The notes: generated by a model not told the origin, from the sequence alone. A stretch of DNA of 64,000 nucleotides from Chryseobacterium indologenes (GCF_002025665.1 NZ_CP018786.1:2294001-2358000); one strand, 5' to 3'; shown: positions 1 to 8,827, numbered from the stretch's first letter. Numbers and translations: made by a program.

Positions 1-1
1 G

Positions 2-397
2 ATCTATAAAGCATTCGGAATTGATTTCGAATTGAAATGGTTTCCGGTAATTTTCACCATTTATAAAAAAGAAATAGCAAGCGTTGTTGAAATTGCCAAT
101 GAAATAGGGTATACCCATCCATCTACAATAACCCTGCTCAAAGAACTGGAAAAACAGGAATTGATCCAATGGGAAAAAGATAAGCAGGATGAACGAAAAA
201 GACTGTTTAAACTGACTTCAAAAGGGAACGATCTTATTGAAAAAATGAAACCTGTTTGGGAACTGATGGCTCAGATTTTAGGGGATATTGCAGACAATAA
301 AAACAATCTGCTGACTGCTATTGATGAAGCAGAAGAGAAAATTGCCAATCAGTCTTTTTATCAGAGAGCATTGCAGGTGAAGAACTCGAAAAAATAA
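2..397 (+). CDS. MarR-family transcriptional regulator, 5'-truncated
   Basis: The reading frame is open from base 2, so the gene begins before the window; 131 codons are visible and the first helix of the usual fold is missing. The visible part has the MarR winged-helix pattern: a recognition region around IANEIGYTHPSTITLLKELE, then the wing KDERKRLFKLTSKG with the conserved D-x-R-x-x-x-x-x-LT-x-KG spacing, then a helical dimerisation tail. It probably represses a neighbouring gene upstream of the window. A TTG at base 32 could be read as a start, but the frame before it (AFGIDFE) already looks like family sequence. Family call is fairly sure; the ligand and target are unknown. Confidence 0.8.
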   Translation: MYKAFGIDFELKWFPVIFTIYKKEIASVVEIANEIGYTHPSTITLLKELEKQELIQWEKDKQDERKRLFKLTSKGNDLIEKMKPVWELMAQILGDIADNKNNLLTAIDEAEEKIANQSFYQRALQVKNSKK

Positions 398-398
398 T

Positions 399-1026
399 TT
401 ATTCTGTTATGATGTCAAGTGGATCTCTTACTGGCATGATACTTTTTAAATATTCTTTATCTTCTGCAGTTAACTCAGCTATACCCAGTGCAATATCTTC
501 CCATGCTTTTTCGTCCTGACGTGTAAGGACAAATTCAATGGATTGAATTTTAGGTTTTTTATTAAGACCCAATATTCTTAAATCTATTCTTTGTCCTTCT
601 TTTATTTTGCTTTCTTCAATTTGTCCTATTAAAAAAAAATCTTCCTGTAACTTGAAATGTATTACTGAGCTTAAACTGAGCAGCAGTTAAATGATGCCAG
701 TTATATCCACAATATCTGCATTGTTTTGCACGTGGAGTACGGGCGAGTTTGTGGCATTTAGGACAATTGTTGAAAAAAACTTTTTCAGGAGTTTCTGCCA
801 TTATCCGGGTTACAACATTTTGTTCAAAAACTTCATGTCCATGTTCTAATAGTTGTATGACTTCAGGATCAGAATTTATCCAGCCCCGCTTTATCATTGC
901 ATTTCTTATATGCTCACTTTCAGAACTCTTCAAAGTATACATATGATGATTCAGTGCTAATGCTTCGTCCCTGGTCATTAATTTCCCAAAATATCTGATA
1001 ATATAATTTATAGTTTCTGTGTCCAT
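399..1026 (-). pseudogene. zinc-ribbon hypothetical protein, interrupted by a +1 frameshift in an A9 run
   Basis: The 5' part runs from ATG at 1026 to about 640 and contains two CxxC pairs (CPKC and CRYCGY, roughly residues 90-110), a likely zinc ribbon. The frame then hits a stop at 616. In another frame, translation continues without a stop from about 640 to a TAA at 399, ending IMPVRDPLDIITE. The shift lies at a run of nine A on the plus strand (631-639). Removing one base gives a single 208-residue protein. The join is therefore seen in the sequence; whether it is a true mutation, slippage or phase variation, or a sequencing error is open. I do not recognise the family. It ends one base after the convergent MarR gene. 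Confidence 0.65.
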
Positions 1027-1196
1027 ATCTAAGTAAAAAAAGTAAAACCTTTTAATGATTTAGTTTGTCTAATTTATCATTTATTTCTTTAAAATAGCCT
1101 TATATTATGGAATGTGATAATTAAGAAATAGAAATTTAATACTGACAAACTATTGTCATTAAAGTAAGTTAATTTTACATCAATAAAAGAAAAGCT

Positions 1197-1778
1197 ATGG
1201 GAGAAATTGCATACAAACACACCTTCTGTGTCAATACACAGGAAGAATGGAGGCAATGGCTGGAAGAGAATCATCATATAGAGCAGTCTGTATGGCTTAT
1301 CTGTAATACCAGAAAATCAAATTTACCCATTGTTCATTGGACGGATCTGGTAGATGAAGCCCTTTGTTTTGGCTGGATTGACAGTACGAGAAAAACCATA
1401 GACAAAGGTTCGTTTATGCAGTTATTCAGCAGACGGAAGCCGAAGAGTACCTGGTCCAAAATTAATAAAGATAAGGTTCAGAAGCTGATAGAAAATAATC
1501 TGATGACCAAAGCAGGATTTGAAACGATCAGAATTGCAAAAGAGAATGGCTCGTGGAATATTTTGGATTCGGTAGAAGACCTTACCATTCCTGATGACCT
1601 GAGTGAAGCATTTAAACTGCATGAAGGCTCCGAAATCTATTTTCTAAGCTTGAGTAAATCTATAAAAAAAATGCTGCTTCAATGGATTGTACTTGCCAAA
1701 AGACCTGAAACCAGAAAAAATCGTATTGATGAAATAGCCAGACAGGCTGCTCAGAATAAAAAACCTAAAAATTTTTAA
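1197..1778 (+). CDS. YdeI/OmpD-associated family protein
   Basis: This 193-residue soluble protein has the marks of the YdeI/OmdA family: an N-terminal region with EWRQWLEENHHIEQSVWLI, the motif DEALCFGWIDS near residue 60, FSRRKPKSTWSKIN, and a C-terminal basic segment RPETRKNRIDEI. The biochemical role is not established; the family name refers to bacteriocin protection and OmpD association. No signal peptide is seen, so it is likely cytoplasmic. ATG 1197 is preceded by AT-rich sequence without a Shine-Dalgarno site. It stands alone, followed by a bidirectional terminator shared with the converging receptor gene. Confidence 0.82.
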   Translation: MGEIAYKHTFCVNTQEEWRQWLEENHHIEQSVWLICNTRKSNLPIVHWTDLVDEALCFGWIDSTRKTIDKGSFMQLFSRRKPKSTWSKINKDKVQKLIENNLMTKAGFETIRIAKENGSWNILDSVEDLTIPDDLSEAFKLHEGSEIYFLSLSKSIKKMLLQWIVLAKRPETRKNRIDEIARQAAQNKKPKNF

Positions 1779-1826
1779 GCTGTAAAAAGATAGAACATTA
1801 TTTTTGACACTTATGTTTAAAAATAA

Positions 1827-1859
1827 GAAAAGGCTGTCCAAAAATGAGACAGCCTTTTC
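1827..1859. terminator. bidirectional terminator between convergent genes
   Basis: A perfect 12-bp stem (GAAAAGGCTGTC at 1827-1838, GACAGCCTTTTC at 1848-1859) with a 9-nt loop. The A-rich 5' side and T-rich 3' side allow it to work for both the YdeI-like gene and the TonB receptor gene. Confidence 0.85.
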
Positions 1860-1887
1860 AATTGATTCATTATTAAAATATATTATC

Positions 1888-4497
1888 TTAGAATCTCAAA
1901 GTGGCTGCAACAGACCAGGTTCTTCCAAAACCAAGGAATCCTGTATTGCCGTCTGCAACACCCTGATAAACTCTGCCAGCTTCCTGATACGTTTTTCCGG
2001 CATCGGGACCATTGGCAATTTTATCTCCTGCGAAGATATTGGAGCTCAATTCGGAAATATAATATTTGTTAAATAAGTTATATACGTTAGCTCTCAATGT
2101 TAAAGATTTTTTCGCATCCAATGTAAATTTGTAAGAAGCACCAACATCAAATAAATGATAGCTTGGCAATTTTACAATTCCTTTTTCTCTTGCCGCTTCA
2201 GTAAGGAAGTTGATCGGGTTGAACTGAGCATAAAGCTTGTCATAATATTCCCAGTTGGCATCAATACTGAATGCTTTGGTGATATTGTAATCTGCTCCGA
2301 TGCTTGCTGTTGTTTGAGCAGCATCTCCTACTTTCAGGTCTTTGATATTGATCACTCCTGTAGCTCCTGCTATTTCCTGGTTGGTTTGAACATCCAGAAT
2401 GTTGAAGTTAGCATTTCCTTTATATTTCCAGTTACCCAATGATACCATTCCTCTTAATCTAAGGTTAGTAAAAGGTCTTGCCTTTGCTTCCAATTCGATT
2501 CCTTGGTGTACCTGTCCTACATTCAAAGCATTATAGAAATAAGCATTTCCAAGGCTTAACTGAGAGAATTTTGCAACATCTGCTGCCGTAGCATTGAATG
2601 TTCTTGAGATAAATCTGTCATCCCACTGCGTTCTGTAAGCATTGATGTTCACATCTATATAACGCGATTTGAAACCATATCCTAATTCCACAGAGAAGAT
2701 TCTTTCATTTTTAGCATCATTATAGATATTCTGGTTGGATGGGAATAATGCATTGAATAAAGGCTGTCTTGAAATAACTCCTGTATTGAAAAATACATTA
2801 TGGTGATCATCTATATTATAGTTGGCACCTCCTTTTACAATATATCCTGTTTTATGATACCATTTTGTCTCCTGATTTCCTGGAGTATACAGCATATAAT
2901 CCACTCGTTTGTAGTATTGCTCGGAAACAGATCCCTGAACAGAGGCACTTAGCTTTTCAGAACTGTATTCAACCATTCCATAGATACCAGCCCATTTTAC
3001 CAAACCTTCATTATGGATAGATACTTTCTGAGCATCTTTAAGTTTGGTAAGCGGTTCAGGTTTTACAGTCTGATTGATAAAATATCCTTTTGGCGCATTG
3101 GCAGTATTAGGAACATACAATGCATCAGATCCTAACATATCTGTTACAATGTCATACAAAGCTCCTTTGTATGTTTTAAGATCAATTCCTCCGTTGAAAG
3201 TCCAGTTATTTTTTTTGTAATTAAGGTCTGCGATTACTCCATACCAGTCATGAGCATTGATACTCTGCTTTCTTACGATCCCATTGGTTCCGTTCAGAGT
3301 CGCTACATATTTTCCGTTATAATCACCAGGAGAACCTGCAGGTGCAGTGAAGGTTGATTTCTGGAAGCTATTTCCATTATAATCTGTTACCATACCGCCT
3401 CTGTTATAACGGTAAATCATATCCCAGTTGATCGTACCGTCGCCACCTGCGCCATAATTCATGAAGTTCATAGTTTGTCCGGCTGCGTTTTTGATAGAAC
3501 CGTTAAGTCCGGTACCACCGCCACCGCGTCCCCATGAACCATAAAGAACTGTGGATAGCTTCAGATTGTCATTCATATTCCAATCCCAGTTTAATGAAGC
3601 GATAGGCTTGTGGTAGAAGTTCGGTGCTAAATTGAATTGAGAACCATTCAGCATTCCTGTTTGTGGATTGTATCTTCTTCCGTAAGTTTCAAACTGCTGC
3701 AGTGTTGCCACATTAGCTCCGGTTGCAGAAGACCTTCTCGTATCGTGTACTTGTGGTGCTCCGGTAGCGATAAAATTGAACGCATGCTTTTCATTAGGCT
3801 TAAATCCTGTAGAGAAAAACCATGAGTAACCTTCTCCTTTTGTTCCATTGATGTATCCGTCACCTTGCCAGCGGGAAAGCAATACTGTTGTTCCCCATTT
3901 GTTTTTTAATCCTGAAGAGTACATTGCTGATATTCTGGAGTAGTTATCATTTCCAACTTCTCCTTTAATCATTGCTTTCTGCTCAGAATCGGTAGCTTTG
4001 GTTACAATATTGATCGTTCCTCCTACAGAAGGGACTACAAATTTGGAAGCTCCCAAACCTCTTTGAATCTGAATATTGCTTGCAATATCAGCTAATCCGG
4101 TCCAGTTAGACCAGTAGACTGTACCTCCCTGCATATCATTCACCGGCTGTCCGTTGATGATTACTGCAATGTTAGCCCCGTCAAAACCTCTCATGTTGAT
4201 TCTGCTGTCTCCGAATCCTCCACCTACTTTGGTAACATAAACGGATGGAGTAGACTTCATAATTTCAGGGAATTCTCTGTTTCCCAGTTTTTCCTGAATT
4301 TCTGCAGCCTTAATGTTGGATACTGCAACAGGTGTTTTTCTCTCTTTGGCTGTTTGGGAAAGGTTTCTACCTACCAACATAACCTCATCAATAGATTTAG
4401 ATTTCTCTAAAGAATCCTTCGTACTCTGCCCATAATAGATGGCGGCCGTAGGTAATACAAGCGCTATAATTAGTCGCTTTTTAAAAGTAATGCTCAT
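1888..4497 (-). CDS. TonB-dependent outer-membrane receptor
   Basis: An 869-residue receptor that should import a bound ligand across the outer membrane using TonB energy. A signal peptide (MSITFKKRLIIALVLPTAAIYYGQ, split as positively charged start, hydrophobic core, then Gln) is followed by a TonB-box-like SIDEVMLVGR near residues 36-45. The plug domain follows (RINMRGFDGANIAVIINGQP, then QRGLGASKFVVPSVGGTINIVTK), then a long beta-barrel rich in aromatic residues ending in Phe (ATLRF). There is no N-terminal carboxypeptidase-like domain and no adjacent SusD, so it is a classical rather than SusC-type receptor. The ligand cannot be told from sequence or neighbours. A CATCTTTG, one base off the -7 consensus, lies upstream on the minus strand (4530-4537). 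Confidence 0.92.
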   Translation of the reverse strand: MSITFKKRLIIALVLPTAAIYYGQSTKDSLEKSKSIDEVMLVGRNLSQTAKERKTPVAVSNIKAAEIQEKLGNREFPEIMKSTPSVYVTKVGGGFGDSRINMRGFDGANIAVIINGQPVNDMQGGTVYWSNWTGLADIASNIQIQRGLGASKFVVPSVGGTINIVTKATDSEQKAMIKGEVGNDNYSRISAMYSSGLKNKWGTTVLLSRWQGDGYINGTKGEGYSWFFSTGFKPNEKHAFNFIATGAPQVHDTRRSSATGANVATLQQFETYGRRYNPQTGMLNGSQFNLAPNFYHKPIASLNWDWNMNDNLKLSTVLYGSWGRGGGGTGLNGSIKNAAGQTMNFMNYGAGGDGTINWDMIYRYNRGGMVTDYNGNSFQKSTFTAPAGSPGDYNGKYVATLNGTNGIVRKQSINAHDWYGVIADLNYKKNNWTFNGGIDLKTYKGALYDIVTDMLGSDALYVPNTANAPKGYFINQTVKPEPLTKLKDAQKVSIHNEGLVKWAGIYGMVEYSSEKLSASVQGSVSEQYYKRVDYMLYTPGNQETKWYHKTGYIVKGGANYNIDDHHNVFFNTGVISRQPLFNALFPSNQNIYNDAKNERIFSVELGYGFKSRYIDVNINAYRTQWDDRFISRTFNATAADVAKFSQLSLGNAYFYNALNVGQVHQGIELEAKARPFTNLRLRGMVSLGNWKYKGNANFNILDVQTNQEIAGATGVINIKDLKVGDAAQTTASIGADYNITKAFSIDANWEYYDKLYAQFNPINFLTEAAREKGIVKLPSYHLFDVGASYKFTLDAKKSLTLRANVYNLFNKYYISELSSNIFAGDKIANGPDAGKTYQEAGRVYQGVADGNTGFLGFGRTWSVAATLRF

Positions 4498-4874
4498 GAA
4501 ATAAACTAGCGTGTTTGATTTTAAGGCTGCAAAGATGGATAATTATTTTTGAATTAAGTATTAAATCTTCCCGAAGTGATATGCTATTGTATGCATATAA
4601 TGCATTATTACTCGTTTTTTTGGATGTATTAATTATTTCAGATATTTAATTTACAATTTGTTATAAAAGTGAATTATACTATAATTGGCTTGTTTTTAAC
4701 GAAAAAAAATAATTATGTAACTCATGTGAAAAATCCACCCATGTGTACTTTTTTATAATGATCTTCCGTGGATGATTTATTATGTATCATTATTAATATA
4801 TTTGTAGATATTATTTGTATCAATTTTATTTGCTTAAATACCATAAGCTTTTCTCTTATTTAAAAAATAAAAAT
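4498..4874. other. divergent intergenic region
   Basis: This 377-bp AT-rich gap separates the divergent TonB receptor and AlkB genes. It holds a plausible -7 element for each direction (4530-4537 minus, 4797-4804 plus) and no convincing small gene. Confidence 0.5.
4797..4804 (+). promoter_or_regulatory. -7 promoter element for alkB
   Basis: TATATTTG matches the Bacteroidota TAnnTTTG consensus. Transcription would start near 4810. This argues against using a TTG at 4815 as start codon and for the ATG at 4875. Confidence 0.55.
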
Positions 4875-5480
4875 ATGACTCAGCTCAGCTTGTTCGACAC
4901 AGAAGATTTATATGAATTTCCAAAAGACCTTTTGGAATACAGAGAACATTTCCTGAGTCGGGACGAAGCGGACCAACTTAAAAATCATCTGCTTGAAACC
5001 GCTCCCTGGAAACAACGAACCCAGAAAATGTATGATAAAATGGTTTTGACCCCTCGTTTAACAGCCTGGTATGGTGATCCGAAAACGGATTATCCTTTAG
5101 GAAATGGTGAAGTGGATAATAACGTCTGGACTCCCGAATTATTTTCTTTAAAACAAAGGATAGAAGATATATTTGGTTATCAGTTCAATTCCGTATTGCT
5201 TAATCTTTACAGGGATCATAATGATTCGGTTGCCTGGCATCAGGATAAGGAAAGCAGATACGGGAAACGTCCTGTGATTGCATCTTTAAGTTTAGGGCAG
5301 ACCAGAAATTTTGATTTCAGGAAAAAAGATCATCATCAAAGTAAATACAGCCTACCACTTCCTCATGGATCATTATTGATTATGAAAGGTGATCTTCAGG
5401 AAAACTGGGAACACAGGATTGCTAAGTCTGCAACCTCTATGAAGGAGCGTATTAATCTTACATTCCGGCTGATTCGATAA
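4875..5480 (+). CDS. alkB: AlkB-family 2-oxoglutarate/Fe(II) dioxygenase
   Basis: A 201-residue protein expected to repair alkylated bases in DNA or RNA by oxidative demethylation. The Fe(II) ligands are visible as WHQDKE (HxD, about residue 130) and a distal His in NWEHRI, followed by the 2-oxoglutarate-binding arginines in KERINLTFR. The substrate loop LTAWYGD and VLLNLYRDHNDSVAWH are typical of the ALKBH2/3-like bacterial group. An open frame continues 20 codons upstream to a TTG at 4815, but ATG 4875 follows an A-rich leader and a -7 element, and the protein from there has family length. It appears monocistronic. Confidence 0.9.
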   Translation: MTQLSLFDTEDLYEFPKDLLEYREHFLSRDEADQLKNHLLETAPWKQRTQKMYDKMVLTPRLTAWYGDPKTDYPLGNGEVDNNVWTPELFSLKQRIEDIFGYQFNSVLLNLYRDHNDSVAWHQDKESRYGKRPVIASLSLGQTRNFDFRKKDHHQSKYSLPLPHGSLLIMKGDLQENWEHRIAKSATSMKERINLTFRLIR

Positions 5481-5613
5481 TTGTAAAATGTTTATTCATA
5501 ATATTTTATGATAATAAATGATTTGCTGAAAATGTTATTTGGCCGATAAATTGTTGCTATTATAAAGAAGTCCTCATAGATTTCACTCATATCACCACTT
5601 AAAATTTATTATT

Positions 5614-6225
5614 ATGAAAAATTTTGTAGTAACAATTTTTGCAGTAGCTGCTTTGGCAGGCTGTAAAAAAAATGACCAAACACCGTCCAGCCAATCCACG
5701 CAAAGTACAACCATGTCTCCTTCCGCTGAATCTGGAATGACGGTGAGCGATTCTATTAAAACTTCAACCTCCACAGACCAGAAAACTTCTCTAAGTGATC
5801 AGGACAAAAAGTTTGCAGATGCAGCGGCAATAGGAGGGCTGATGGAAGTTATGATGGGAAAATTAGCAGAAACAAATGCTGAAAATCCTGTTGTAAAATC
5901 TCTGGGATCCATGATGGTAACGGATCATACCAAAGTGAATGATGAACTTAAAAGCTGGGCTTCTAATAATAGCTATACACTTCCCACAGGTTTGGAGGCA
6001 GATAAGCAGAAGATGTATAATGATCTGAAAGCTAAGAAAGGAAAAGACTTTGACAAAAAATATACAGATCTTATGGTGAGTGATCATAAAGAAGATATAG
6101 AAGTATTCAAAAAAGAAGCATCAAAGGGAACAGAAACTTCATTAAAATCTTTTGCTTCTAAGACACTTCCCACACTTGAACATCATTTAAAAGAATCCGA
6201 AAAGGCGAAAAATGCGGTCAGATAA
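5614..6225 (+). CDS. DUF4142 domain lipoprotein
   Basis: A 203-residue lipoprotein: signal sequence with lipobox LAGC (Cys at about residue 17), a Ser/Thr/Gln-rich low-complexity linker to about residue 65, then a DUF4142 four-helix bundle with the family pattern FADAAAIGGLMEVMMGKLA, MVTDHTKVNDEL and a C-terminal HHLKESE. The family is ferritin-like in fold and of unknown function, often tied to envelope or stress responses. It converges on a second four-helix-bundle gene (DUF2383), which may be coincidence or may reflect a shared stress role. Confidence 0.85.
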   Translation: MKNFVVTIFAVAALAGCKKNDQTPSSQSTQSTTMSPSAESGMTVSDSIKTSTSTDQKTSLSDQDKKFADAAAIGGLMEVMMGKLAETNAENPVVKSLGSMMVTDHTKVNDELKSWASNNSYTLPTGLEADKQKMYNDLKAKKGKDFDKKYTDLMVSDHKEDIEVFKKEASKGTETSLKSFASKTLPTLEHHLKESEKAKNAVR

Positions 6226-6316
6226 TCTAGGGTTAATATGACTTGCATCATAAGACAAACAGAATGTATTTGATACTTTTGAATGATTAAATATTATTTT
6301 GTTCTTGATTATTACG

Positions 6317-6340
6317 CTCCTCTTTTTAAGGGGAGTTTTT
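6317..6340 (+). terminator. terminator after the DUF4142 gene
   Basis: A 6-bp GC-rich stem (CTCCTC 6317-6322 with GGGGAG 6330-6335, one G-T pair) is followed by a run of T. The T-run touches the stop codon of the converging minus-strand gene. Confidence 0.65.
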
Positions 6341-6804
6341 TATTCTTCTTTCTTTTTGTATTCTTCAATTTTCTTAAACTGCCGATAAGAATCTTTCAGA
6401 TTACGAAGCTGCTCTGAGACGGTTTTAATCCCTTTTTCACTAAGATCTCCACTGTCCATAGCATTTTGATATGCTTCTATAGCTGCTTTTTCCCCAAACA
6501 CTACATTTCCTAATGTAGATTCTACCAAATTACCCATGGTGAAAGAATTTTTAATATCAATCCATGTCCTGTGAATGGCTCCTGCAATGGAAGTTGAATT
6601 TTCCGGATTACCCTGTCTTTCTGTAATGAGGTTTATAAGTTCATTCTTCATGATTTTCGATTGTGAAATCATATGATCATACTCATCCTTTACATCAGGA
6701 TACATTTCCCAGACTTTCCCTTCTACTTTTTCGAAGCCTTCCATTCTGTCATTTGTAATGTGAAGTAAGTCATTAAGTACTGAGATTTCTTTCTGATTGT
6801 CCAT
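6340..6804 (-). CDS. PA2169-family four-helix-bundle protein (DUF2383)
   Basis: A 154-residue, largely helical, cytoplasmic protein. Hallmarks are SVLNDLLHITNDRMEGFEKV at the N-terminus, the middle HRTWIDIKNSF, and EKAAIEAYQNAM typical of DUF2383. Function is unknown; the fold resembles ferritin-like bundles. I chose MDNQKE (ATG at 6804) because the alternative start eight codons upstream adds residues without family character. No partner gene lies in the same direction. Confidence 0.82.
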   Translation of the reverse strand: MDNQKEISVLNDLLHITNDRMEGFEKVEGKVWEMYPDVKDEYDHMISQSKIMKNELINLITERQGNPENSTSIAGAIHRTWIDIKNSFTMGNLVESTLGNVVFGEKAAIEAYQNAMDSGDLSEKGIKTVSEQLRNLKDSYRQFKKIEEYKKKEE

Positions 6805-6930
6805 AATATAAATTTTTAAATTAAACATAATGATCTACTAAATTATAATTTAACACTCAGATCTTTTATAATCCTGATCATATACGTTAAAAAGTTAGTC
6901 TGATGTATTTCTTTTTCCACAAAAAAGCTG

Positions 6931-6938
6931 CACCTTTG
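6931..6938 (+). promoter_or_regulatory. possible -7 element upstream of the TPP riboswitch
   Basis: CACCTTTG differs from TAnnTTTG only at the first base. It places the transcription start within a few bases of the 5' side of riboswitch helix P1 (6945), which is where it would be expected. Confidence 0.4.
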
Positions 6939-6944
6939 CCCCAA

Positions 6945-7032
6945 CAATGGGGTGCTACAGATAACAGTGGCTGAGATGATACCCAGGAATGTACTTCCAC
7001 ACCTGATCCGGACAATGCCGGCGTAGGGATTG
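6945..7032 (+). promoter_or_regulatory. TPP (thiamine pyrophosphate) riboswitch
   Basis: The THI-element core is complete: GGGGTGC (6949-6955), CTGAGAT (6971-6977), ACCC (6981-6984), ACCTGATCCG (7001-7010), AATGCCGGCGTAGGGA (7014-7029). CAAT (6945-6948) and ATTG (7029-7032) close helix P1. Downstream, ATCATCTCA (7040-7048) is a perfect 9-base complement of TGAGATGAT (6972-6980) inside the aptamer core, and CATCAT (7047-7052) can pair with the ATGATG at the pnuC start. This suggests control of translation initiation by TPP; no intrinsic terminator is seen before the gene. Confidence 0.93.
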
Positions 7033-7071
7033 CTTACTTATCATCTCATCATTTGATTTCTAAAAATTAAT

Positions 7072-7665
7072 ATGATGCAGGACATTTTAAAACAAATTAC
7101 CTTACCGGAATGGTTCGGAGTCTTATTTTCAGTGATTCAGGTTTTACTGGCCCGTAAAAACAATGTCAACAACTATCTTTTCGGAATTGCAGGTATTCTG
7201 CTTACGCTGTACGTAATGCTTACATCAAAGCTTTATGCTGAATTTACCTTAAATCTTTATTACCTGATTATGAGCATCTACGGATGGTTGTACTGGAAAT
7301 TCGGGAAACAGAAATCCGAAATGGAAATCTCCGTTACCACCACCAATGAAAAATGGATTACCGGAGGAATTGTTTTGGGAACTTTTATCTTATTCTGGTC
7401 TTTTCTCACTCATTTTACCGATTCGGATGTTCCTGTTTGGGATTCTCTGGTAAGTGCTTTTGCCTGGGCAGGAATGTGGCTGATGGCAAGACGGAAAATT
7501 GAAAACTGGGTGATCCTCAATATCAGTAATATTATTTCCATTCCTTTAATGATTCATAAGGAATTATATCTCTATGCTGTTTTAACATCATTCTTATTTT
7601 TAGTGGCAATCTCCGGTTATATAGAATGGCAAAAAATTATTAAATCCAAAGCTCATGCTCAGTAA
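7072..7665 (+). CDS. pnuT: PnuC-family vitamin transporter, probably thiamine (PnuT)
   Basis: A 197-residue integral membrane protein with about seven hydrophobic helices. PnuC-family signatures are visible: VLLARKNNVNNYLFGIAGILL near the start, MSIYGWLYW near residue 80, and WVILNISNIISIPLMIHKELYLYA near the end. PnuC proteins carry nicotinamide riboside; homologues behind TPP riboswitches are the thiamine-specific PnuT branch. The call to thiamine rests on the riboswitch 40 bases upstream, not on a specificity residue. The stop codon overlaps the next gene by 11 bases, implying translational coupling. Confidence 0.85.
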   Translation: MMQDILKQITLPEWFGVLFSVIQVLLARKNNVNNYLFGIAGILLTLYVMLTSKLYAEFTLNLYYLIMSIYGWLYWKFGKQKSEMEISVTTTNEKWITGGIVLGTFILFWSFLTHFTDSDVPVWDSLVSAFAWAGMWLMARRKIENWVILNISNIISIPLMIHKELYLYAVLTSFLFLVAISGYIEWQKIIKSKAHAQ

Positions 7666-8686
7666 TAAAGAGATCAGAAAAGAACTTCAGGGAGCTTCTG
7701 TAATTTCTGATAAAGTGATGCTGCATATTCACGATGAAGGATTGCTTAAAATCTGGGTTCCCCAAAAATATGGTGGACTCGGTTATCGTTTTGAAGAAGG
7801 GCTTAAAGCATTATTTGGCTGGGCGCAAACCGATGGAAGCTTTGGCTGGATGCTGACACTTTGTGCCGGAGCCAACTATTTTTCCAGAAACGTCAAACCT
7901 GAAGTTGCCCAATTTCTCTTCACCCATACCAAAACCTGTTTTGGCGGAAGCGGAATGGTTGGTGGTACCGCAGAAAAGCAGGATGATAATACCTATCTGA
8001 TCAACGGTTCATGGAATTTTGCAACAGGAGCACCTCATCTGACCCATTTTACACTCAATGCCAAAATTACAGAAAACGGGAAACCTATAACGGATAAAGA
8101 CGGGAATGAGACTATTCAATCATTCATCATTCCGAAAGAACATGCTGAAATTATCCCCAACTGGAAATCCATGGGAATGAAAGCCAGCGGTACCTATTCT
8201 TTCACTATTGAAAATGTTCTGGTGAGTGAAGATTACAGTTTTGTGTACGATCAGTTTTTCACCAATGATACTTTGGACAGTATTCCGTTTCGGATTTTTG
8301 CGGATTTGACGCTCTTGGTCAATTATTTGGGAATGGCCTCTCATTTTATTGAAGAAGCAGAAAATATTCGTCCTGAAATCAATTTCAAAATTTTTGCAGA
8401 ATCCGTTGAAAAGCATTTGGGAAAAGTTTTAAATATAGCCAGAGAAGTAGAAAATATACTCGGTGATCACAAAGGAATTTCAGAAGATAAAGAACATGAG
8501 ATTCATCAATATGGAGTAGAACTGGTTCAAAAATTGTCCCATCAGATCCTTACCGTTTATACACAGCTGGGAATCCGGGCTACGGATACCCATTCGGCAG
8601 TATATCAGGTATTCTGCGACTATTTTACAGCAGCAATGCATTCCAATTTCAGACCTTCTGCGGATGATGTAAACTTTTCTTTCTGA
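7655..8686 (+). CDS. acyl-CoA-dehydrogenase-like flavoprotein under TPP riboswitch control
   Basis: A 343-residue protein with the acyl-CoA dehydrogenase fold: N-terminal helical part (VPQKYGGLGYRFEEGL), middle beta domain (GGSGMVGGTAEKQ, then LINGSWNFATGAPH and MGMKASGTYSFTIENVLV), and C-terminal helices. It is shorter than typical dehydrogenases (about 380), and the middle-domain motifs resemble flavin-dependent monooxygenase relatives (HpaH/DszC type) as much as true acyl-CoA enzymes. It overlaps the transporter gene by 11 bases and so should share the TPP riboswitch. A role in processing a thiamine precursor or degradation product is inference only; no thiamine enzyme of this family is known to me. 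Confidence 0.75.
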   Translation: MLSNKEIRKELQGASVISDKVMLHIHDEGLLKIWVPQKYGGLGYRFEEGLKALFGWAQTDGSFGWMLTLCAGANYFSRNVKPEVAQFLFTHTKTCFGGSGMVGGTAEKQDDNTYLINGSWNFATGAPHLTHFTLNAKITENGKPITDKDGNETIQSFIIPKEHAEIIPNWKSMGMKASGTYSFTIENVLVSEDYSFVYDQFFTNDTLDSIPFRIFADLTLLVNYLGMASHFIEEAENIRPEINFKIFAESVEKHLGKVLNIAREVENILGDHKGISEDKEHEIHQYGVELVQKLSHQILTVYTQLGIRATDTHSAVYQVFCDYFTAAMHSNFRPSADDVNFSF

Positions 8687-8784
8687 GAAATAATCAGAAA
8701 ATACTTCTTTGAAAATCCGGCGATGGATGAATGCTAAGAATTTAAACTTAATATATATTTAATATGATTGCCATAGCTTTTAGA

Positions 8785-8792
8785 TACTTTTG
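8785..8792 (+). promoter_or_regulatory. -7 promoter element of the ECF sigma gene
   Basis: TACTTTTG matches TAnnTTTG. The predicted transcript starts near 8798, 30 bases before the sigma-factor ATG. The -33 element is weak. Confidence 0.55.
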
Positions 8793-8827
8793 TATCACCA
8801 GTTTTGAGTTCAAAGACGTATTAAAGA

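Noticed and set aside
1089..1277. Minus-strand frame overlapping the start of the YdeI-like gene
   Set aside because: It lies largely antisense to a recognised gene and has no family features or promoter.
4815..4874. Upstream TTG start for AlkB
   Set aside because: It lies only a few bases after the predicted transcription start, and the added 20 residues do not belong to the family.
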